52,543 bases of DNA, taken from NCBI GenBank assembly GCA_902788275.1, contig CADAJV010000030.1:1-52543 (forward strand), given 5' to 3'. This DNA comes from an uncultured Bacteroidales bacterium. Its GTDB lineage: Bacteria > Bacteroidota > Bacteroidia > Bacteroidales > Bacteroidaceae. A program made the position numbers and the translations under genes. A model generated the notes under the pieces. It saw only the letters and a program-made list of their open reading frames with translations. It searched no databases and was not told where the DNA came from. This document shows positions 31,181-38,267 of the stretch, piece by piece (the stretch's first letter is position 1; every line of letters begins with the position of its first letter).

Positions 31181-32065
31181 ATGTGTAATAATGTATTCAG
31201 GGGCCTTGGTGTGGCATTGGTTACTCCGTTTAGTGCGGACGGCGGTGTTGACTTTGCTTCTTTGAGTGGTCTTGTGGATTATGTGGTGGCTGGCGGCGCA
31301 GATTTTGTATGTGCGCTGGGCAGCACTGCGGAGACTCCGTGTCTGAGTGTGCGGGAGCGTATGGCTGTGAAGGATGCAGTGGTTGGTGCGGTTGGTGGTC
31401 GTGTGCCGGTGTTGCTTGGCATGGGCGGCAATGACACGGGTGCGCTCTGTAAAGAGATCGGCTGTTTTGACTTCAGCGGTGTGAGCGGCATTCTCTCGGT
31501 GGTGCCTTTTTATAACCGTCCGTCGCAGCGTGGCATTTATGAGCATTTCGGCCGTGTGGCGGAGGCTGCGGGCGATATGCCGGTGGTGCTGTATAACGTT
31601 CCGGGCCGCACGGGTGTGAATATGCAGGCTGCCACTACGCTGCGCCTGGCTCACGACTATCACAACATAGTGGCTGTGAAGGAGGCGAGCGGCAGTGTGG
31701 CTCAGATTGGGCAGATTGTGGAGGGTGCTCCTGAGGGCTTTGGTGTGTTGAGCGGCGATGACTCGCTGACTTGTGACCTGCTGTTGCGCGGTGCCTGCGG
31801 TGTGGTTTCGGTGGTCGGTAATGCTGCTGTCCGCACTTTTGGTGGGATGGTGAGGGCTGCCTTGGCTGGTGATGCTGCCAGGGCGGCTGCGACTAACCGG
31901 GAGCTGCAGGAGCTCTATGGCCTGGTGTTTGCGGAGGGTAACCCTGCGGGCATCAAGGCTCTGCTGGCGGCCAAGGGCTTGTGTCTCAATGTGCTGAGGC
32001 TGCCTCTGACGCCTGTCTCTCAGCAGACGGCTGACGGTTTGCAGCGGTGGGCCTCGGTTGACTGA
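31181..32065 (+). CDS. dapA: 4-hydroxy-tetrahydrodipicolinate synthase
   Basis: The enzyme condenses pyruvate with aspartate semialdehyde in the lysine/diaminopimelate pathway. The 294-residue protein has the class I aldolase barrel with the Schiff-base lysine in VAVKEASG (near 166), YNVPGRTG (Tyr near 138) and the substrate loop GSTAETP (47-53), which replaces the more common GTTGESP. The N-terminus FRGLGVALVTPF is typical. It is a single gene behind its own promoter element and is separated by 116 bp from moxR. G-rich Val/Gly codons set its composition slightly apart from nearby genes. Confidence 0.93.
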   Translation: MCNNVFRGLGVALVTPFSADGGVDFASLSGLVDYVVAGGADFVCALGSTAETPCLSVRERMAVKDAVVGAVGGRVPVLLGMGGNDTGALCKEIGCFDFSGVSGILSVVPFYNRPSQRGIYEHFGRVAEAAGDMPVVLYNVPGRTGVNMQAATTLRLAHDYHNIVAVKEASGSVAQIGQIVEGAPEGFGVLSGDDSLTCDLLLRGACGVVSVVGNAAVRTFGGMVRAALAGDAARAAATNRELQELYGLVFAEGNPAGIKALLAAKGLCLNVLRLPLTPVSQQTADGLQRWASVD

Positions 32066-32142
32066 TAATTGAGAGTTATGCTGAATTATACTATGTTTCA
32101 TTTGTTTTATCTTTTTTAATACTTCGGACGGCTTGAAATGTG

Positions 32143-32150
32143 TATCTTTG
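32143..32150 (+). promoter_or_regulatory. Probable -7 element for the moxR-bat operon
   Basis: TATCTTTG matches TAnnTTTG and lies 32 bp before the moxR ATG. No clear TTG is seen at the normal spacing. Confidence 0.5.
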
Positions 32151-32181
32151 CCGCGCAATTGTATAACTGTTAAATATCGCT

Positions 32182-33177
32182 ATGGAACAGAATGTAGATA
32201 TACGTAGCCTTAATGAGCTGATAGAGAACAAATCGGTGATTGTTACTAATATCAAGATCGGTATGGGGCAGGTTATTGTGGGTCAGTCGCATCTGGTTGA
32301 CTCGCTGATGGTTTGCCTGCTGAGCAATGGCCATATACTGCTTGAGGGTGTGCCTGGTCTTGCCAAGACGCTGGCTATAAAGACGTTGGCAGGCATTGTT
32401 GACGGTAGCTTCAAGCGTATACAGTTTACTCCTGACTTGCTGCCTGCTGACGTTGTGGGTACTATGGTCTATAGTCAGAAGAATGAGGAGTTTATGGTTA
32501 AGCAGGGTCCGGTGTTTGCTAACTTTGTGCTGGCGGATGAAATTAACCGTGCTCCGGCAAAGGTGCAGAGTGCCTTGCTGGAGGCTATGGAGGAGCGCCA
32601 GGTTACAATAGGTAAGGAGTCTTTCCGCCTGCCGGAGCCTTTCCTGGTTCTTGCCACGCAGAACCCCATTGAGCAGGAGGGCACCTACCAACTGCCTGAA
32701 GCTCAGGTTGACCGCTTTATGCTGAAGGCAGTGATAGACTATCCCAGCCTGGACGAGGAGCGCATGGTGGTGGATAATCATATCAAGGGCAAGTGCCAGG
32801 AGGTGAGGCCCATGGTTGGCGTTAAGGATATTGTGGAGGCCCGCGAGGTGGTTAAGAAAATCTATGTCAGTGAGGAGATTGAGAAGTATGTCACTGACAT
32901 TGTCTTTGCTACTCGCTATCCGGAGCGCTATAACATGGCAGACTTGAAGCAGTATATCGGCTTTGGCGGCTCGCCGCGTGCCAGCATCAACCTGGCGTTG
33001 GCTGCCCGGGCTTATGCTTTTCTGAAGCATAGGGGCTATGTTATTCCCGATGACGTGAGGGCTATGGCTCACGATGTGCTGCGCCATCGCATAGGCTTGA
33101 CTTATGAGGCTGAGGCTAAAAATGTGAGTGCTGATGATATTATTGGCCAGATATTGGAGAATGTGAAAATCAGTTGA
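32182..33177 (+). CDS. moxR: MoxR-family AAA ATPase
   Basis: The 331-residue ATPase has Walker A GVPGLAKT (56-63), Walker B VLADEINRAP (Asp119-Glu120), sensor 1 ATQNPIEQEGTYQLPEAQ and the C-terminal lid. MoxR ATPases act as chaperones that assemble or activate VWA-domain partners. It leads the bat operon, in which two VWA proteins follow, and stands immediately upstream of a DUF58 gene, the usual arrangement. The gap to the DUF58 gene is 88 bp. Confidence 0.93.
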   Translation: MEQNVDIRSLNELIENKSVIVTNIKIGMGQVIVGQSHLVDSLMVCLLSNGHILLEGVPGLAKTLAIKTLAGIVDGSFKRIQFTPDLLPADVVGTMVYSQKNEEFMVKQGPVFANFVLADEINRAPAKVQSALLEAMEERQVTIGKESFRLPEPFLVLATQNPIEQEGTYQLPEAQVDRFMLKAVIDYPSLDEERMVVDNHIKGKCQEVRPMVGVKDIVEAREVVKKIYVSEEIEKYVTDIVFATRYPERYNMADLKQYIGFGGSPRASINLALAARAYAFLKHRGYVIPDDVRAMAHDVLRHRIGLTYEAEAKNVSADDIIGQILENVKIS

Positions 33178-33265
33178 GACCCTGTTGTGCCCCCCCCTGT
33201 GCAGGCTGAGAATTACGTCTTTAGCTTGGTTTTATGGGGCTTGAGGGGACTTTCATTCATCACTC

Positions 33266-34135
33266 ATGGACACTAACGAACTACTCAGGAAGGTCAGGCA
33301 GCTGGAGATTAAGACCAGGGTGCTGAGCAACAATGTCTTTGCGGGCGAATATCACTCTGCCTTCAAGGGCAGGGGTATGTCGTTCAGTGAGGTGCGTGAG
33401 TATCAGGTGGGTGATGATGTGCGCGACATTGACTGGAATGTCACGGCACGGTTTGGCCGCCCTCACACTAAGCTCTTTGAGGAGGAACGTGAGCTGACGG
33501 CTGTGCTGATGGTCGATGTGTCGGCCAGTCTGAGCTATGGTGCATACAATGGGGTGGGGCGCGATATGGTGGCAGAGATTGCTGCTACGCTGGCTTTCTC
33601 GGCCATACAGAACAATGATAAGATTGGCGTGATATTTTACAGTGACCGCATAGAGAAATATATTCCGCCTAAGAAAGGACGCAAGCATATACTGTATATC
33701 CTGCGTGAACTGTTGGAACTGCAGCCCGATGGGCACGGCACTGACCTGGGCAACGCGCTGGAGTTTCTTATCAACACGCAGAAGAAGGCCTGCTCGGTCT
33801 TTGTGATCAGCGACTTTGTAGGGGGTGGCGACTACTCGAAGCCGCTCATGGTGGCTGCACGCAAGCACGAGATGGCTGCCTTGCAGATTTATGACCGGTT
33901 TATGGCTGAACTGCCTAACGTGGGTATCATTAAGGTTACTGATAGCGAAAGCGGCGAGGACATGGTGGTTGACTCGGCATCAGCCAGGGTGCGCGAGGCT
34001 CATGCCCGCCATTGGGCTGACCATCAGCAGCGCCTGTCTGAGATGCTGAGTGCGCAGAAGGTGGATTTTGTCAGTCTTACTACTGAGGATGACTATGTTG
34101 CGGCGTTAAAGCAGTTGTTTGACCGTAGAGGATAA
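33266..34135 (+). CDS. DUF58-domain protein
   Basis: The 289-residue protein has the DUF58 signature REYQVGDDVRDIDWNVTAR (about 47-65) and a VWA-like part with VDVSASL. DUF58 proteins are usual partners of MoxR ATPases; their molecular role is not established. There are no membrane helices or signal peptide, so it is cytoplasmic. It lies between moxR and the BatD-like gene with a 10-bp gap to the latter's start, consistent with one operon. Confidence 0.9.
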   Translation: MDTNELLRKVRQLEIKTRVLSNNVFAGEYHSAFKGRGMSFSEVREYQVGDDVRDIDWNVTARFGRPHTKLFEEERELTAVLMVDVSASLSYGAYNGVGRDMVAEIAATLAFSAIQNNDKIGVIFYSDRIEKYIPPKKGRKHILYILRELLELQPDGHGTDLGNALEFLINTQKKACSVFVISDFVGGGDYSKPLMVAARKHEMAALQIYDRFMAELPNVGIIKVTDSESGEDMVVDSASARVREAHARHWADHQQRLSEMLSAQKVDFVSLTTEDDYVAALKQLFDRRG

Positions 34136-34145
34136 AGGTTTGCAA

Positions 34146-35231
34146 ATGAGAAAAATATGTATCACATTGTTGTCGACTGTGCTATGGGCCATCTCCTTCG
34201 GCTCTCTGTGGGCACAGGTCAACGTGACGCTTAAGATGGATACCAATCAGATATTCATTGGTGAGCAGGTGCAGCTAAAGCTTAAGGTCAGCGCGGGCTC
34301 TAATGATGTGGTTATAGTGCCGGATTTTCCTGACAGCGTGCTGGTGGAGGGTGTGGAGGTACTGGGCCATCATCGTGAGAGCAGTGCCACCCTGGACGGC
34401 GGCCGTCGTCAGACTATTGTGGAGACGTATCGTGTTACCTCTTTTGACTCTGCTCTTTACTATATACCCCCTATGGAGGTGCAGGTAGGTGACAGTGTCT
34501 ATCGTAGCAAGGGTGGCATGGCCCTCAAGGTAATCAGTCCTGATGTTGACACCACCAAGTTGGACAAGTTCTTCGGTCCCAAGGAGAATGCTGAGGTCTA
34601 TTATGAATGGAGTGACCTTAAGCGTCCGTTCCTGCTGTGGCTGTTTGGTGTGGCATTGTTGCTGGCAGCTGCCTATATGGCTGTGCAGATTAAGAATAAC
34701 CACCGCATTCTGCCTAAGCTGAAACTCCACTTTGACGGCCCGCCCCACAAGTGGGCTATGCGCCAGATTGCCAAGCTGCAGGCAAGTCGCCCTGAGGAGG
34801 CTGGCGATGCCCATCGCTACTATGCTGACCTGACCGACATTGTGCGCAGCTATATAGCGCGCCGCTATGGGTTTAAGGCTACGGCCATGACTTCGGCACA
34901 GATTATCGAGCGCCTGCAAGGCACTAATGACCCAAACCTCCTGGCTGAACTGAAGGAGATGTTTGAGGCGGCGGATTTGGTGAAATATGCGGGTCTTAAG
35001 GCTGTGGTTGATGAAAATGACCGTAACCTGCTTATTGCTGTAGAGTACGTCAATGCAACCAAGGAGTCGGAGTCGGAGGAACGCAAACGTGTGAAGCCCA
35101 AGGAGGAACCAATGGTTAAACGTAGCCGTCGTCAGCGTGCCCTGCTGCTATGTATCAATGGGGCGTTGGCCCTGGCAGGTGTCGTGCTGTTTGTGTGGGC
35201 GGCTGTGATAGTATATAATATGTTTTTCTGA
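34146..35231 (+). CDS. Bat operon membrane protein, BatD-like N-terminal domain
   Basis: I start at 34146 (361 residues), because the upstream frame overlaps the DUF58 gene and lacks a signal peptide. A signal peptide (1-24) is followed by a beta-sandwich region (25-150) like the first domain of BatD. Then come a membrane helix (about 165-185), a cytoplasmic helical region resembling the C-terminal part of BatD-type proteins, and a final membrane helix (about 340-358). Genes of this type lie between the DUF58 gene and batA in Bacteroidales and probably form part of the Bat membrane complex. Exact role unknown. Confidence 0.75.
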   Translation: MRKICITLLSTVLWAISFGSLWAQVNVTLKMDTNQIFIGEQVQLKLKVSAGSNDVVIVPDFPDSVLVEGVEVLGHHRESSATLDGGRRQTIVETYRVTSFDSALYYIPPMEVQVGDSVYRSKGGMALKVISPDVDTTKLDKFFGPKENAEVYYEWSDLKRPFLLWLFGVALLLAAAYMAVQIKNNHRILPKLKLHFDGPPHKWAMRQIAKLQASRPEEAGDAHRYYADLTDIVRSYIARRYGFKATAMTSAQIIERLQGTNDPNLLAELKEMFEAADLVKYAGLKAVVDENDRNLLIAVEYVNATKESESEERKRVKPKEEPMVKRSRRQRALLLCINGALALAGVVLFVWAAVIVYNMFF

Positions 35232-35300
35232 TGGCAATGTCCCCAAGTAAATTGAGAATTGAAAATTGAGAATTGATAATTACTTTCCGGACTTGGCTTC
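35232..35300. other. Shared words before the 7-bp array
   Basis: AATTGAGAATTGAAAATTGA words (35249-35280) and the reverse complement of GAAGCCAAGTCCGGAAAGTA (35278-35300), also present at 1741-1763. No hairpin terminator is seen. Confidence 0.6.
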
Positions 35301-35468
35301 CTGTAAACCGTAAACTGTAAACTGTAAACCATAAACTGTAAACCGTAAACTGTAAACCGTAAACCGTAAACCATAAACCGTAAACCGTAAACCATAAACT
35401 GTAAACCATAAACCGTAAACCATAAACCGTAAACTGTAAACTGTAAACCGTAAACTGTAAACTGTAAA
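35301..35468. repeat. Array of 24 seven-bp units directly upstream of batA
   Basis: The array is 24 x 7 = 168 bp with no indel. Only three unit types occur: CCGTAAA, CTGTAAA and CCATAAA. The last two differ from the first by a single transition at the CG step, and the double variant CTATAAA is absent. The array ends 8 bp before the batA start codon, inside the operon, so it forms the mRNA spacer and the ribosome-entry region. Shorter runs of the same units are at about 1648-1675 and 31053-31082. Confidence 0.95.
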
Positions 35469-35476
35469 CGAAGATA

Positions 35477-36478
35477 ATGGAGTTTGTTAATCCTGCCTGT
35501 CTGCTGTTGCTGTTGCTGCTCATTCCCTACACCATCTGGTTTTTCCTTATCAGGGGCAAGAAGGAGCCCTCGATGAAGATTCCTTCCACCGAGGCCTATC
35601 AGCAGGCTTCCAAGTCGCTCAGACAGCGCCTGATGTGGTTGCCCTTTGCCCTGCGTGCGCTGTGCTTCGCCATGATTGTGGTGGTGCTGGCCAGACCTCA
35701 GTCGTATAATCGTTGGAACGACTCTGAGGTGGAGGGCATTGATATCATGCTGGCCATGGATGTATCTACCAGTATGCTGGCCATGGACTTTAAGCCTAAC
35801 CGTGTAGAGGCCGCGCGCATGGTGGCTACTGATTTCGTGTCACGCCAAAAGCATGACAATATCGGCCTTACCATCTTTGCCGGCGAAGCGTTTACCCAGT
35901 GTCCGCTTACCACTGACCATGAGGCCCTGCTACAGATGTTTAGCAACATAAGCTGTGATTTGCCGGCTACTGGCATGATTGAAGATGGCACGGCCATTGG
36001 CATGGGCATTGCAAATTCTGTCAGCCGCCTACAAGAGAGCAAGGCCAAGAGCAAGGTTGTTATCCTGCTTACCGATGGCTCTAACAACATGGGTGAGATT
36101 TCACCGCTCACCGCGGCAGAGATGGCCAAAGCCCTGGGAGTGCGTGTATATACCATCGGCGTAGGCACCAACGGCACTGCCATTTTTCCATATACCTTGC
36201 CTGGTGGCAGTGTAAGCTATACCCGTAGGCCGGTGGAGATTGATACTAATATGCTTAAGGAGATTGCCCGCATTACTGACGGCAAGTTCTATCGGGCTAC
36301 TAACAACAATGAGCTGGAGAAGATTTACGAAGACATATCTAAGTTGGAAAAGTCGCGTATTATGGTCACCAACTATACCAAGCGCCATGAGGCTTACCAT
36401 TTGTTTGCCATAATCGCCATTGCAGCCTTGCTGCTGGAACTCCTGCTCAGCAATACGCTTTTGCGTAAGATACCATAA
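35477..36478 (+). CDS. batA: BatA, VWA-domain membrane protein
   Basis: The 333-residue protein has an N-terminal membrane pair (about 8-25 and 57-73), a von Willebrand A domain with the MIDAS motif DVSTS (Asp95, Ser97, Ser99) and TDGSNNMGE, and a C-terminal helix (about 310-328). Bat (Bacteroides aerotolerance) proteins were described in B. fragilis, where loss lowers oxygen tolerance; the mechanism is not settled. It is the first VWA gene of the operon and follows a 7-bp tandem array that may affect its translation. Confidence 0.92.
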   Translation: MEFVNPACLLLLLLLIPYTIWFFLIRGKKEPSMKIPSTEAYQQASKSLRQRLMWLPFALRALCFAMIVVVLARPQSYNRWNDSEVEGIDIMLAMDVSTSMLAMDFKPNRVEAARMVATDFVSRQKHDNIGLTIFAGEAFTQCPLTTDHEALLQMFSNISCDLPATGMIEDGTAIGMGIANSVSRLQESKAKSKVVILLTDGSNNMGEISPLTAAEMAKALGVRVYTIGVGTNGTAIFPYTLPGGSVSYTRRPVEIDTNMLKEIARITDGKFYRATNNNELEKIYEDISKLEKSRIMVTNYTKRHEAYHLFAIIAIAALLLELLLSNTLLRKIP

Positions 36479-36513
36479 TTACTCATCTTATATCACACTC
36501 ACATAGTCTGAAT

Positions 36514-38232
36514 ATGTTTAGATTTGCCAATCCTGAATACTTATATTTGCTGATGGCTGTTCCGCTGCTGGTGATGCTGTTCTGGCTAAACCGCAGGGTG
36601 GGCCACAGGAGGCTGCTGCGACTTGGTAAGCCGAAATACGTCAAACGCCTCATGGCCGAAGTGTCGGAGACGAGAGTCTGGGTAAAATTTTCTCTCCTTA
36701 TGGCGGCGCTGACTCTTATTGTGCTTATGTTGGCCCGGCCTCAGATGGGTATGCGCATGAAGACCGATTCGCTGATGGGCATTGAGGTGGTAGTGGCTAT
36801 GGATGTGTCTAACTCTATGATGGCTGCCGACGTGGAGCCTACTCGCCTGTCCAAGGCTAAGCAGGTGGTCGGCTCTCTATGTTCCAGGCTGCGTAACGAC
36901 AAGGTGGCATTGGTGGTTTTTGCCGGCAATGCTTTCCTGCAGATGCCTATGTCGGCTGACAATGTGTCGGTCAGGATGTTTCTTGACGCTATCAGCACGG
37001 GCATGATTCCCACTCAGGGTACATCCATTGCCGAGGCTCTTAACATTAGCAGCAGCAGCTTCTCCGCCCAAAAGGATGTGAAGCGTGCCGTGGTGCTCAT
37101 CACTGACGGTGAGGACCATGAGGGTGGGGTGGAGGATGCCCTTGGTGAACTGAAGAAAAAAGGCGTCAGCGTCTATGTGCTGGGCATCGGCAGCACCAAG
37201 GGTTCACCTATAAAGATGGGTAATGACTATATGCGCGACATGGACGGCAATGTTGTCATCACCAGGCTGAACGAGGATATGTGCAGGCAGATAGCCGGTA
37301 CAGCCGGCGGCAGTTATATTCATATCGACAACAGCAACTCTGCGCAGGACCAGCTGGTGGATGAACTTAATCACTTGCAGCGCTCTGAGCTGTCGGCCAA
37401 TGCCTACGAGGAGCACTATGACCTCTTCCCCTGGCTTGCTATTGCGGTGCTCGTCTTGTTGGTGATGGAGGTTGTGCTGCAGTCGCGCAAGAGTCACTAT
37501 TTTGATTCCTGGAGCCTTTTCTCCGTTCGTCAGAGTGGTGGCAAGACTATGATTATCGCCTTTGTTGCCTGCATGGCTTCTGTGCCGTCACCCTTGTCAG
37601 CCCAGTCGCCTACCAAGGTGCAGACCCATAAGGGCAATGTGGCTTTCAGCAAGAAGCAGGACTCGCTGGCCGTAATTCATTATCAGAAAGCCCTTGCGCT
37701 GGATAGCACCAATTTCAAGGCTCATTATAATCTGGGTAATACCTATTTGCGCCAGGGCAAGGCCCAGGATGCCCTCCGCGAATATGAGAAGAGTGCCCAG
37801 TGCTCACCGTCAAGACTTGTGGCATCGGGCATCTATCACAACATAGGAGTCATCAACCAGACTGTCAAGGACTATGATAAGGCTATTGATGCCTACAAGA
37901 AATCGCTGCGTGCCTATCCGCTGGACAACCGCACTCGCTATAATCTGGCACTCTGCCAGCATCAGCGTAAGAAAAATCCCAATCCGCAAACACAGCCTCA
38001 ACAAAACAAGGACAATAAGCAGGGGCAGGACAAGAATAAGCAACAGCCGCCTAAGGATAATCAACAGCAACAGAATCAGAAAAACCAACAGCAGCAGTCT
38101 GACCAGAAGATGTCGAAGCAGAATGCTGAACAGATGCTGCGAGCCGTGCAGATGCGTGAACGCGATACCCAGGACAAACTGAAGCGCAAGATGCAACAGG
38201 TGGGGCGCCGCCACCTGGAGAAAAATTGGTAA
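36514..38232 (+). CDS. BatB-BatC fusion: VWA domain plus TPR protein
   Basis: The 572-residue open frame joins two genes that are usually separate. Residues 1-345 are BatB: membrane helices, a VWA domain with MIDAS DVSNS (Asp97, Ser99, Ser101), TDGEDHEGG, and a C-terminal helix. From Met346 the sequence restarts like a signal peptide (MIIAFVACMA then SPLSAQ) followed by BatC TPR repeats (about 375-480) and a Gln/Lys/Asn-rich tail (485-535). No stop separates them. The second part could also be made alone from the ATG at 37549, where ATGA provides an overlap-type stop in the adjacent frame. See findings. Confidence 0.88.
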   Translation: MFRFANPEYLYLLMAVPLLVMLFWLNRRVGHRRLLRLGKPKYVKRLMAEVSETRVWVKFSLLMAALTLIVLMLARPQMGMRMKTDSLMGIEVVVAMDVSNSMMAADVEPTRLSKAKQVVGSLCSRLRNDKVALVVFAGNAFLQMPMSADNVSVRMFLDAISTGMIPTQGTSIAEALNISSSSFSAQKDVKRAVVLITDGEDHEGGVEDALGELKKKGVSVYVLGIGSTKGSPIKMGNDYMRDMDGNVVITRLNEDMCRQIAGTAGGSYIHIDNSNSAQDQLVDELNHLQRSELSANAYEEHYDLFPWLAIAVLVLLVMEVVLQSRKSHYFDSWSLFSVRQSGGKTMIIAFVACMASVPSPLSAQSPTKVQTHKGNVAFSKKQDSLAVIHYQKALALDSTNFKAHYNLGNTYLRQGKAQDALREYEKSAQCSPSRLVASGIYHNIGVINQTVKDYDKAIDAYKKSLRAYPLDNRTRYNLALCQHQRKKNPNPQTQPQQNKDNKQGQDKNKQQPPKDNQQQQNQKNQQQQSDQKMSKQNAEQMLRAVQMRERDTQDKLKRKMQQVGRRHLEKNW

Positions 38233-38267
38233 CCAAGATAAATTGGATGTATCTATAAGCAAAAAAA

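Noticed and set aside
31142..32158. Open frame of 338 codons antisense to dapA
   Set aside because: The His/Thr/Gln-rich text has no family features; dapA on the other strand is complete.
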